Of a DNA stretch of 64,000 nucleotides, positions 1-9,912 are shown piece by piece. Under the pieces are notes generated by a model, which saw only the letters and a program-made list of their open reading frames with translations, was not told the origin of the DNA and made no database searches. Position 1 is the stretch's first letter, and each line of letters starts with the position of its first letter. Origin of the DNA: Phytophthora quininea (Eukaryota; Oomycota; Peronosporomycetes; Peronosporales; Peronosporaceae); contig JAAVTG010000783.1 of NCBI GenBank assembly GCA_011947345.1, positions 62,001 through 126,000 on the forward strand, given 5' to 3'. The translations under genes and the position numbers were made by a program.

Positions 1-2692
1 AATGACTGCTTTTTAAGCCTAGTGAAGGTAGAATATGGTCCAGCAAGCTCTAACATCTCGTAAATCAGTTTATTAGAACTTTCAGCACGACGTGCCCGTA
101 GGGTTAACACAGTGGCGGATAGAGACGAGATTTCTTACCCCCAATAGACCATGATTTTGTGCGGACTATCTAAAAGGTTCTATGAAAAATGGGAAGAGTC
201 ACAGCTTCGGAGAAACTTCAACGAATTGCCAAGAGATTTCGTGAACATTTTGAAGGGAAAAGAGTACAAAAAAGACGCCGCTCATTTTTATTTGTTTATT
301 ACGATTTAATATTTTCTCAGAGGGTTTGTAACACTTGCATGGAGCCTCAATATACTATACCAAACTTACATCGAAAAAGAATGGGCCTGCTCCACCTTCA
401 CGGGCCCGCTTGGTCTGGAATACGGAGCACCACTTCGTGTCTCAATCTATTCCCAAGGCATATTTTGGAAATAGCGGGTTTATTTTTGAAATGCCTTTAT
501 GAACATAATTACTGTAGGCGCACAATTACTGTGGTCCACAATATTTATCTGGTCTGTTTAATTCATAAATACTATGAGCTACACTAAATACACTTTTCAC
601 TCTACTATTTGTAGAGCCCACAAATTCGTGGAGTGGTTGCCAGGGCAATATCACTGCTACGAAATAGCCTATATACAATACTTCCGATCACACAGCGTGA
701 GCGAGGAATGACACATGTGGTTGGCTACTCAAATGTTTTATTTAACGACTATTCTTGTTTAATATTCTTTATCCGATTAATGCCCCATCGATGTAAGGCA
801 AAACGTGCCGCTCAGTCAGTTTATTCAGTAGTAGTTCTGTTCTATGTGATACGTGTAGTTATTGCTTTAACCCATTCGAAGCTCGTCGTCTCGGTAGATA
901 TGACCTGAGGAGATAACACAACAGGGCTAACTCGAGCTCGCAGAACGTTTCCAGCAAGCGTTGATTGAATTAGCATTCTATTTGTTTGAATGCAAAGCAC
1001 ACTGACTACGCTGTAGTACTTTCTGTCGCTCTCTCATTTTACGTGCGTTCTAATAGGCGTCCTTCAATGCCTTCGCTAACCATGTGTCGTTCGTTACAGC
1101 CGCAGCTCATGCAATCAGACTGCTGTCCGGCTGTGGAGTACTTACACTATAAAAAGATAGTGTTCGTACGTACAAACAACAGATCGTGCATATAATCTCG
1201 TGTCCATTGCAAAAGAGAAGTCAGCGATGGAAAGGTTTGGAAGGAATCAAGTGTCAGGTATCGCTCCAACTGCCCAAAAGATGTATTACTTGAACGTAAC
1301 CGTTTTGCTACCACGGACTGCATAGGAGATTTAAAACAACGTTAGAAGATTCTTCCGATGGATCTTGCGTGACGACAAGCCAATTATCTAAGACCGACAG
1401 TGTAAGAATGGATTTTACGTGCTAGGGATATGGGCGTCATCGTAATTGCAGACACGTCAGCAGGAGGTGACGCATGCAGTATCTTTGGTTCCAACAGCAG
1501 CACGACAACCCTGAACCTTTGATCGCACCTGATGGCGTAAGCGTCGACGGACAAGATCTACACACAGGATGCGGCAGAGCAGATGACGCCAAGACGGCGA
1601 CGGTAAGAACAACGACAGCAGCAGGACAAGAGATGCTACCGGCAACGCGAGGTCCGATGGCAGCCACGGTGTCGCTGTCCGTAGCGACGACAACAACGGA
1701 GACCAAGGTAACAGCAGAGAGACCAACAACCAATGCAAGTGGGAGAAGGAAGAAAACAACGCGGCCGAGACGAGCCCAGAACGCTTACTGCGGCAAGGTG
1801 CTTGCAGAAAGATGGCGAGATGATGAAGAGACGCGCACGGAAAGCAGTTGCATGTGTAGGAGTTAGTTGGGGATTGGAGCTAAAGCTGCCAGGTGATGGC
1901 ATTCTCACTACAGCTAGGAATACTTTTTGAAGTCGACACGCAACGGCAGCAGACGTCTTGGTGGTGGCAGTTCGGCGCGACTGAGCCCCACAGACACGAT
2001 TAGGTGAGAATTGGCGCAGGTATCAGCAGCTCTGTAGGAAGAGAGACTCGTGTGCGTGGCAGAGCCCCCAAAGGGTACTATTAGGCAGGCCCCTGTGGTA
2101 CACTAGCCCGCTTGGCCCCCGCATGCGATGCTCTTGAAGAACTCTTAGCACAGAGTAGTCAAGTAGCAACGGCACGGAAGGATCGAGTAGCAGTACGTTA
2201 GACCATTATATTTGTTGGTAGCTAGCGCTACTCTGGTTAGCCCACCAGACATCGCCGCTGGCCACGGTGGGCCTGGTGCAGAAGCACTTGGTGGGTGCGT
2301 GCGCACCGATCATGGGACCACTGTAGACGAGCGCAGACAGCGAAATTACCAGCACCTTACTTGCTCGCGATTGTCAGCAAGCGCCGGTGCCAATTATTTA
2401 TTTTTCAAAAATATTTTTATAGAAACCGCGGGTAAAAACGGCGGGCTTACCCGCCAAAAGTCGAATAGTGACAATCCAAGTACGGACTTCCTCCCTTTTC
2501 ATGCATCCTGTATATCAAATAGCGTACTATTTGAATCGCCGCCTGTAAAGCGAGGCTAACTTTTACGGAACGGGCCCAGCCCATTTTTGCTTTTCCCTCC
2601 CCAAATTCAAATTGCTGCTCAAAGTGCCGTTCTCGTTTAGCAAGTCGCAACTTCATCGTTCGAGTCCGGATTCCGTGCGAGGCAGACCCGCT
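1..2692. other. Gene-poor left flank, nothing recognised
   Basis: No reading frame here looks like a conserved protein. The first 1.2 kb is AT-richer than the rest and holds only short open frames with no family resemblance. From about 1470 to 1930 a plus-strand frame is rich in Thr, Arg, Gln and Asp and ends in a stretch containing Tyr-Cys-Gly-Lys, followed by charged residues. This faintly recalls the low-complexity and zinc-knuckle end of a retroelement Gag, but the cysteine pattern is incomplete and I saw no flanking repeats or polymerase. From 1930 to 2690 I see nothing interpretable. The last part probably contains the promoter of the gene starting at 2693. Confidence 0.4.
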
Positions 2693-3506
2693 ATGCTGGA
2701 GGCAACAGAGAGTGACAGCAGGCCGCTGGCCCACGACGCCGAGACGTTCTGTGTGGCAGAGGAGCTCATCATGCTCAGCACGCACGCGGCGCCGTCGCCC
2801 CTGGAGACGCAGCTCCTGGTCACAGACTCGCCGTCCAACATCTCGGGCATTTTCGAGCACGTACGATGCAAAGTTTGACTGACTGAGTCGATCAATGCAG
2901 ATTAAATTAATGGATTGGCTGTTGCTGGTTGTAGACGGCCGATGCAGTGGCGCTGCAGAAGGTCAAGGCCAAGGCGCAGAGGTGAGGAAGGAAAGGACTT
3001 GAACAGCAAACAGACTCCCAGTGAGTTAAACGCGTTGCTGCTGTCTGTCTACAGGTCCCATCGCACTGCAGCCTCCAAAGTCAAGAAGAGATCGATCCGA
3101 GCAGCTGCACAGAAGAGCACACGCCACGATGACACCAAGCAGGAGCCAAGAGAAGGCAGCTCCGTCCGCTCACAAGAAGTACGCCGATAGCTGTCGTCAT
3201 CTATCGGACACAAACTAACGGTTCGTGGACATTCACAGGACATTATCAATTCGCGATGCGACCTCTCTCAGTCGGAACTGCTGCAGGAGCACCGCACGCA
3301 TTTCCGTCGCGTTCGTCGACGGTATGACTGGGTGGTAGGCGGGTGCTGGTCCGTAGAAACTAACATTTTCCTTTGTACTATGGCCTGGCAGGTGGAACAT
3401 TGAACAGCGCAACCGAAACCGAGAGTATCTGGCGCGCTTCAACGTGCAAGGAATCCCTCTCATGCAACACCTAGAAGAAATAGCGCGCAGTGACATATTC
3501 TCATAG
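2693..3506 (+). CDS. Small basic protein of unknown function, 5 exons
   Basis: I do not recognise this protein. The exons 2693-2860, 2935-2981, 3055-3178, 3239-3321 and 3392-3506 join in phase across four GT-AG introns of 60-74 bp and give 178 residues ending in TAG. The N-terminal 56 residues are acidic to neutral. The middle (roughly 65-110) is strongly basic, with many Lys, Arg, Ser and Ala. The C-terminal third contains a run rich in Arg and Asn that ends with the tail IARSDIFS. There is no signal peptide or membrane segment. The basic centre could suit a nuclear or nucleic-acid-binding protein, but that is only inference. The gene structure is supported by consistent phases. The start could lie elsewhere, since no homologue guides it. 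Confidence 0.6.
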
Positions 3507-3669
3507 AGCCCACGTGAAAATGGCTAACTAATATACGATGTTTACAGTAGATAAACAAAATTGGTTGGCTTCCTGGGCCCAGCATCGACTATCAAGCGTA
3601 GCGGAACAAGCTCCAATATGTTTCTATCGTGTATTTGCCGTGTTCCAATTCTACCTCGCACGACTTTGA

Positions 3670-4794
3670 TCACAGGACGTTGCCAGCAACGACTGACGCC
3701 CACATGAGCGCACCAAACCATTTGTTTGATGCAAACCGCGCTTGAAGGTTGATCGGGTCGTCGAGTTTGGCTGTATTCACCTGCCAGGCTAAGTGCGCGG
3801 CTCCACCCGTGAGCCCGAGGAAGAACGGCCAGTCCAGTCCTGCCATGTATCCAGCAGTGCCAAAGCCAGCAATGGCAGCAGCAGAGAATACGTTCAACAC
3901 GGGCTTCGTCTTGTCACCAAAAAGCAGCGCTGTCGAGCGCACGCCAATTTTAATGTCGTCCTTCTTGTCCTGATGCGCGTACAGCGAGTCGTACACCAGC
4001 GTCCATGCCACACCGCCAGCATACAGCGGTAGAACAACTGGCCAGTCACACGATCCGTGCACAGCAGCCCAACCTAATAACGCGCCGTAGTTGAACGTCA
4101 GTCCCAAGAATGCCTGCGGCCAGTACGTGAATCGCTTCATCGTCGGGTACGTTCCGACCAGTGCCAGCGAGGACGCACCCAGCGCAACACTGTACCAATT
4201 CAGCTGCAACAGGACAGCCAGCCCCGCAGACAGTTGGCCGGCCAAGAAGCCCCAGGCTTGTGGATATGTGAGCTTGCCCGCAGCCAGCGGACGCTTGTTG
4301 GTGCGCTCCACTTGCTTGTCAAAATTCTTATCCCACATGTCGTTGATGGTGCACCCGGCACTGCGCATAATGAACGCTCCGGTGCCAAAGAGTGCTAGCA
4401 GTTTGAGGTCCGGCAATTGGCCCGCAGGGGCCGCCATCGAGATGCTCCAGAAGCACGGCCAGAGCAGCATGAAGGTGCCGGCGGGGCGGTTGATGCGGGA
4501 GAGCTGGATGTACGGCACTATCCACTGGGGGCAGTGTCGCTCGGCCCATGTGTCCTTCTCGATAGCGAAAGCGTCCTGCTTGGTCGGCACGGCAATTGTC
4601 TGGGCGTCCTTCCTTTCCACAGTCGACTGGGAGCTCGAGTGCACATGTTGGGTGGAGCGGACCGAGCGGGCGGGTGTCGACAGCAGTCGAGAGACGCCTC
4701 TGCACGGGGACAACGAGGACACATGAACGTGCAGAGGGGACGTTAAATGGCGGAGCCGCACTGCCGGGCGCGCCAGGAGCATTCGAGCCGCCAT
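3670..4794 (-). CDS. COQ2: 4-hydroxybenzoate polyprenyltransferase, mitochondrial
   Basis: This UbiA-family prenyltransferase attaches the polyprenyl tail to 4-hydroxybenzoate, the second step of ubiquinone synthesis, in the inner mitochondrial membrane. It is a single uninterrupted exon of 374 residues. The first ~55 residues are rich in Arg and Ser with no acidic residues, as in a mitochondrial presequence. The first Asp-rich motif NDMWDKNFD is at about 151-159 and the second, [13 protein letters not shown], at about 268-280. Both are the Mg-diphosphate-binding motifs of the family. Hydrophobic helices fill the rest. The ATG at 4794 is the first in frame and gives a family-typical length. 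The gene is divergent from the HGGG-repeat gene, with a perfect inverted repeat (4824-4844) just upstream of this start. Confidence 0.93.
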   Translation of the reverse strand: MAARMLLARPAVRLRHLTSPLHVHVSSLSPCRGVSRLLSTPARSVRSTQHVHSSSQSTVERKDAQTIAVPTKQDAFAIEKDTWAERHCPQWIVPYIQLSRINRPAGTFMLLWPCFWSISMAAPAGQLPDLKLLALFGTGAFIMRSAGCTINDMWDKNFDKQVERTNKRPLAAGKLTYPQAWGFLAGQLSAGLAVLLQLNWYSVALGASSLALVGTYPTMKRFTYWPQAFLGLTFNYGALLGWAAVHGSCDWPVVLPLYAGGVAWTLVYDSLYAHQDKKDDIKIGVRSTALLFGDKTKPVLNVFSAAAIAGFGTAGYMAGLDWPFFLGLTGGAAHLAWQVNTAKLDDPINLQARFASNKWFGALMWASVVAGNVL

Positions 4795-4823
4795 GGTCAC
4801 AGCCGTTGTGGCCCCAGATATCG

Positions 4824-4844
4824 TTATCCGGAGATTCCGGATAA
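4824..4844. promoter_or_regulatory. Perfect inverted repeat in a divergent promoter
   Basis: The sequence TTATCCGGA-GAT-TCCGGATAA has two perfect 9-bp arms around a 3-bp spacer. It lies 30 bp upstream of the COQ2 start, inside the ~290-bp gap to the divergent gene that starts at 5083. Such a dyad suits a dimeric transcription factor, but no known factor is assigned and its function is inference. Confidence 0.4.
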
Positions 4845-5082
4845 GAAAGAAAGTGGTTCGTCACCCTGAGATGGACAAAAAGCAAAAATGTTGAAGTTGC
4901 CTTTTAGTCTAGAGCTGTCAAATTGCTGGCAAAAGCTTTCGGGACGGGGACCGCCCTGCATTCGAAGCGATTTCACGCCCGCAGAATTCTCCAGCCCCTC
5001 TCTTGCTCGTGTAGCTCGTTGCTTGTTGGTTCGGGTCTCGCTCCGTCAACGGGAATCTGGGAAGAGCTTCGCCTCGTCCACC

Positions 5083-6183
5083 ATGGAGTGGAAGTACTCA
5101 CTTCACCTTCACCAGCAGCAAGAACTTACGGCCCAGGATCTCCAGCGCGACGCTCCAATACCCGATCGCTACACACCGCCGTCGAGTGCCGAGCCCCAGC
5201 CAGTGCAACCGGCATCGTTCTTGACCATCAACGCAGCATATGGAGGCAGCGAAGAATATGTGGCACCGCCGAGCGCCGAGGCGCAGCGAGTATCACCGGC
5301 AGCGTTCAACCCGTTCGCCACGTTTGGAAGCAGCAGTGACCGCTACAATTTGCCGTCAAGTGACGTGGCACAGATGGCACCACCACCACTGCCGACGTCG
5401 ACTGTCCCGCAGCTCGAAGAAGATGAATTCCATCAGTTCTTCGCCCCACCACCATCGCCGCCCCAGCAACCGTACGCTGCGGCGTTCACTTCGCCGCAAG
5501 TGGCCCAATATAATCCACCCCAGCTTCCCCAGTTCATGCAGCTACCACCAGTTGCATCTCCCGTCTTTAGTTCGCAGCAGACCGAGCTGGAACTACAAGG
5601 CGACGAATTCAGCGACATCACTCAGGGCCATGGACTGATCGAGCCATTCGCAGCGATGCCCACCGTACCGGAGCAAAAGTTCTCGCCCGATCGCCGCAAG
5701 TTGTGCTGTGTTGAAGGCTGCAAGAGTCAAGCGCGGGCGTTCAACCGGTGCAAGCGTCATGGCGGCTCCAAACGCTGCTCGCATCCAGGGTGCACCAAAA
5801 GCGTGCAATCTCGAGGTCTGTGCATCCGCCACGGCGGCGGCTCCCGGTGTACTGAGCAAGACTGCACTCGTGCATCCCAAAGCCACGGCAAGTGCAAGAT
5901 GCATGGCGGTGGTCGTCCCTGCATCGTGCCCGACTGTGAGAAGAAGGCGCATCTGAAGCGGCTGTGTCGGAAGCACGGCGGCGGCGCCAAATGCACCATG
6001 CCTGGCTGCGATAAATGGGCCCAACGGCAAGGAATGTGCATGACGCACGCAAAACTGGTCAAGGCAGACAGCGGTGGCCCTCCTGGCGACTCCGGGCGTC
6101 GTCGAAAGTCGCCCACTCCAGCCGCAGCAAACCCGACGCTAACGCCGCCGCCTGCGTTTCTCAACCCTGACATGTTGATGTAA
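5083..6183 (+). CDS. HGGG-repeat (CX4CX9CX2H) protein, WRKY19-like
   Basis: This predicted nuclear protein belongs to a family very common in oomycetes and usually named 'WRKY19-like' by automatic annotation, although it has no WRKYGQK domain. From the ATG at 5083, which sits in a good CCACCATGG context, it has 366 residues. The frame is open upstream to 4888, but that stretch looks like 5' leader. Residues 1-200 are rich in Pro, Gln, Ser and Ala and probably disordered. Residues ~208-322 carry five tandem units with spacing Cys-x4-Cys-x9-Cys-x2-His, separated by GG or GGG, which looks like a small zinc-binding repeat. The tail is Pro- and Ser-rich. The low-complexity N-terminus would fit a transactivation region. 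DNA binding is not demonstrated for the family as far as I know. Confidence 0.8.
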   Translation: MEWKYSLHLHQQQELTAQDLQRDAPIPDRYTPPSSAEPQPVQPASFLTINAAYGGSEEYVAPPSAEAQRVSPAAFNPFATFGSSSDRYNLPSSDVAQMAPPPLPTSTVPQLEEDEFHQFFAPPPSPPQQPYAAAFTSPQVAQYNPPQLPQFMQLPPVASPVFSSQQTELELQGDEFSDITQGHGLIEPFAAMPTVPEQKFSPDRRKLCCVEGCKSQARAFNRCKRHGGSKRCSHPGCTKSVQSRGLCIRHGGGSRCTEQDCTRASQSHGKCKMHGGGRPCIVPDCEKKAHLKRLCRKHGGGAKCTMPGCDKWAQRQGMCMTHAKLVKADSGGPPGDSGRRRKSPTPAAANPTLTPPPAFLNPDMLM

Positions 6184-6329
6184 GACCCGAGCGCTTGTTT
6201 TGAGACGCTGTACGCAATGACCAACCAACCGAAAAGCCAATTCGTGAATCTCCCTCCCACTCGTCCGATGTTGCTGTCATTTTCAGGTCTCTATTTGCAG
6301 CTCGGTCGAACGAGGTTGATGCCCTGAGC

Positions 6330-7829
6330 TTATGAGGACTTTGCAGCCGGCTTGCTGTTATTCTTCGTGTGCGGGATGGTAAAAACCGAGACCCCCAGCA
6401 CGTTCTTGACCTCCCATACGACGGTGATGACGATGTGCACGTACGCAGCAACGGAGAGGAAAAGAATTCGCGCACGATGAGCTCCTCGTTGATAGCCTCG
6501 TAGACACCTTCGTACATGCAGAAGGCGCAGTGTCCAGCCACGTAAAAATCGGCACGAGCGTCTTGCGGAACGGATGGTATTCTTCGCCACACAGGTGGGC
6601 CAACATCAAATGCAACTGGTCGCCACAAGCAACAGCAACAAGTCGAATCAACGCCAAAATACCGACAAAATAGAAAAAGAGTCGTTCACGTACCACGAGC
6701 TTGCTGTTGAGCAGTCCAAGCATCCAGAGGAACATGCGCGGGTGCGTCGAGAAGATATTCGAGGGCGAGTACAACGCCCACAGCCCTGCTAGCGTATTGA
6801 GGGTGACGAACGGCAGCAGACGCGTGAACGCCACAAGCACCGAGTCCTGGTTCAAACGCACCGCATGCAGCGCGTTTTTCACGCTACAAAGAGAAACCAA
6901 GCAAATCAGAGGATAGAACAATCGTTAGTCGAAACGTTACAAGAGTACGAAATATACAACATCAACGTACTTGACAAGCAGCGTGAAACAGGAGCTGACG
7001 ATCGTGACGATGACGAAGATCGAGTTGTTCTGCACGCCCTCAACGAGCTCCAAGTTCCAGAAGTCCACTCCAACCGCCGCTGTAAACAGCTTCAGTGCAA
7101 CACCGATAAGAATCCCCTCCGTCGGTCCGTTGATGATCGGAAGTTCCAGCGATCCCGAGTAGTATCTACATAGCAGCACATTAAGCCTATTAACACCCTC
7201 CAATTCAAGGTTCCACCAGTGCACCACTTCACTCACTCTTCCCACGTCGCAAAGATAAATACAAAGTGCGCACTCAGCACCAGGCCGAGCGTCCTCCACG
7301 TCGTGCCCAGCTGCAAAATGCTGGCCATGGTCATGGTCCCCACCGACACGTTCAGCGCGTCGCAGCCGTGATCAAACAGCAGGCCCAAAGGCGACGACGA
7401 GTTGGTGCGTCTCGCCTGCTTGCCGTCCAGGTTATCCAGCGTTTGGTACCCGAAGAGCGCCGCCGCAGCGAGCACCATAGCCCACCAAGGGGCGTCTCCC
7501 TCCAGGAAGGGGCAATAGAAGACGAACAGCGTGTGCGTGCCGCCCACGAGCATCAATCCGATGAGCGTAATGAGGTTGGGTGCCAGCCACAGAGGCAGGA
7601 GCTCCACCAGGAAGTTGTTCATGGGGGTCAGCACGTGCTTGTACACGAGCGAGTTGTCTGCGCCGTGGTATTCGTACGTGCGCAGCTTCTCGGAGCCCTC
7701 CTGGCTCACGTACTTGCCAAAGTACATGGACTTTCCGTCTCCGTTGGAGCGGTGGCGCACGCGCTGCTTGAGCGCGTCGACCTGTGCAGTCTCGATGGCG
7801 GTCGGTGGATGGTACGTAGCCTTAGACAT
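6330..7829 (-). CDS. CDP-alcohol phosphotransferase (ethanolamine/choline), two apparent frameshifts
   Basis: This enzyme transfers phosphoethanolamine or phosphocholine from its CDP form to diacylglycerol, the last step of the Kennedy pathway, in the ER. The exons run 7829-7237, 7165-6971 and 6883-6330. The signature D-x2-DG-x2-AR-x8-G-x3-D-x3-D is complete at residues 132-157, and several membrane helices follow. The last exon loses frame twice, at an A5 run (6544-6548) and an A4 run (6460-6463) on the plus strand. One extra base at each would restore a continuous conserved protein of 447 residues ending in a Lys/Ser/Ala-rich tail with the ER-type ending KSS. This looks like assembly error, not decay. 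EPT1 and CPT1 type cannot be separated by eye. It is divergent from the C48 peptidase gene. Confidence 0.85.
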
Positions 7830-8132
7830 GCTTTTTCTCTTCACGTAGACACCGTCGGAAAGCAGGAGGCAGTGCAACAGGATTGCAAGACGCAGAGCTT
7901 CTTAGTTGAGAGGCTGGTGATCACCCACGGGGCTCTGGAAGCGGCGGGATGATAGCGCAGGATAGCTGGCTGGCTGCTATCTGTGACCGCGACGATATCG
8001 GAATGAGCGGCGTCAGCAAGATGGACCTCTGCCGTACCAATCGCCGAGCGATCTGTGACATGGTACAAGTACAGATTATTACGATGTATAGCCCCGGCGA
8101 AGAACGGCACAATCCAATTCTTGCCGCCCAGC
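7830..8132. promoter_or_regulatory. Shared divergent promoter region
   Basis: This gap of about 300 bp lies between the starts of the phosphotransferase (minus) and the C48 peptidase (plus). Open frames on both strands extend into it but have no homology or ATG support. It presumably holds both promoters, although I recognise no core element. Confidence 0.35.
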
Positions 8133-9037
8133 ATGCGTGTCCGCCGGTTCGCCTCGCGCCACCAGCGAGTGCTCCGCAGCAACTCGAGACTCGCTTCGTC
8201 GGAGCCGGACGCGCGTTCCGTCGCTGCAACCTCCGAGATCTCAGTCGTGGACGATCGCCCCAGTCCGCCACTGCAGCGCCAGCGCCCAACCAACCGTCGC
8301 GAGCGCACGCCACTGCGAGTGCCCACTACCACCACCTCCAAGAAGCGGCGACTGTTGACGGACGCCGACGACGAGGCCAAGCGCCTGCGCTACATGCTGC
8401 TGCGCTCGGCGTTCGGCCCCGAGGATCGCGTGGACGAGACCAGCTGGCTCACGTCCACGCTCATCGACTGGGTGCTCTGGAAGTTCGCCGAGCTCTACCC
8501 GAGCGTGCACTTCCTGCCTACCGCCTTCTACCACTTCCACCTAGAGCAGCTGTGGCGCCACCGCCACCGCCGTCGATCCAAAAGAGACTACCAGATTCGA
8601 GACGTGCTGGGCCACGCCGTCGACTACGACCGCAACCGTCCCATCGTGTTCATTGTGAACGTCGGCGGCATCCACTGGAACTTGTTCCGAGTGCAGCTGC
8701 AGCCGGCCCCGAAGCTGCAGTTGTTCGAGCCCATGGGCAGATTGGCGTCGCGCACGGGGATCTCGTACCGGTCGGTGCCCCCGCAGTCATCGAGTGGCTG
8801 GACACGTGCTACCCGCAGCACAAAGGCTGGATGACGCGTGCGGTGAGCGCCATCACCAACAAGCAGCAGTTTACAGGCTTCGATTGCGGCGTGGCGTGTC
8901 TGCTGTACGCGGACAAGTGCGGGCGAGGGCAGAGCGGCGAGGAGATCAACGACGAGATCGACCAACAGGCCATCACGACCTTCCGGAAGCAGCTGCAGCT
9001 TCAGTTGCGAGCCCCGGACGACGGGTACGAGCTGTGA
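8133..9037 (+). CDS. C48 (Ulp1/SENP-like) cysteine peptidase, one apparent frameshift
   Basis: This is a predicted SUMO- or ubiquitin-like-specific protease. Residues 1-85 are Arg- and Ser-rich and probably disordered; the catalytic fold follows. The catalytic His lies in GGIHWNLF (about His181) and the nucleophile in FDCGVACLL (about Cys252), with the oxyanion Gln six residues before it. The usual acidic triad position reads LQLFEPMG, so a Glu appears where Asp is typical. Frame is lost at the C5 run 8778-8782. One more C restores the protein (301 residues). An ATG also occurs in frame at 8055; 8133 is preferred because it starts closer to the conserved part. SUMO specificity is not proven, and oomycetes also carry transposon-associated C48 domains. 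It is divergent from the phosphotransferase gene. Confidence 0.78.
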
Positions 9038-9912
9038 GGGCGGCGGTAAAGCAGAAGTCTAGAGTGCGAAAGTGACAAGTGCTGTGCGTGAAATGGATCG
9101 TTGTCCGACTTCTACTACTTTGCTTCTTTGTTAAAAGTGTGGTGATAGATGGCAATTCGATACACACGCAAGCAGGCACCAATGTGGTGAAGCCTGGCCT
9201 TCCGTCTTTTGTTGGTTGGGAGAGAATTGTATGCAGGAAAATAGCCCTCTTCCACCTTTAAAAGCTTTTCTATAGAAGCGAGATGTGTTCTATCAAAGCA
9301 CGGGGACCATGACGAGTCAAGCTCAAGTCCCAAACTTCCTCTCCCGATGGAGACGCGTTGATGACTATCGATGCCATAGTTCAATTGGCATTTTGCCTCA
9401 AGACCAGCAGCACTATCCATCTTGTCTGCGAAGCAGAACTGCGGTTTCGAAGCTGTTTCGAGTCCTTTATTCTCAGAGCTCTGGCGTTGATATTATCTCT
9501 CATCGCCCGCAGCAACACAGTTGAGCACGTGGTCACCAAACCACACACGCAGGAACCCGCTGCATCGCATTTCCACTGCTTGGATAAACCGTGCATCACC
9601 CGCTCCTCGTTGGTTTCTTTGGTTTCCATCTCAAGCAGTTGGGAGATCCAATCCAGTTGCCGCATTCAACTGAACCAAGCCGCCGAGCGTTGAGCTGCTT
9701 CCAGATCCAATTTGTCGGCCGAGCGCAGTCCCAACGCGGGTATTTTCAGCATGGTCTGTGCAAGGAAGAGTGCCTCGCACTTGGTGATCGGCTCGACCTG
9801 TGTCACCGCCGGACTGGATCCGCTCACGAGCATCTGCCCCACTAGCGGTTGCATCGGCGTCGTCACGAGGAAGCGGCGACTTAGCAACAGCAGTACTAGC
9901 CACACCGGAACG
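9038..9912. other. Spacer before Cdh1; possible weak minus-strand frames
   Basis: No confident gene lies between the C48 peptidase stop and the Cdh1 start. On the minus strand one frame stays open from about 9947 to 9381 except for a single TGA at 9666-9668. It begins with a hydrophobic Leu-rich stretch, but the first ATG comes only afterwards. A second minus frame (9420-9115) starts with an ATG and has ordinary composition. I find no homology for either. They may be chance frames in the Cdh1 promoter and leader, or pieces of one small gene affected by the base losses seen elsewhere. Confidence 0.25.

Noticed and set aside
1474..1930. Retroelement Gag remnant
   Set aside because: Only low-complexity composition and one partial Cys motif are seen; no LTR, protease or polymerase was found.
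4328..4885. Open frames of 110-210 codons on both strands over COQ2
   Set aside because: They are shadows of the COQ2 frame, with no conserved motif.
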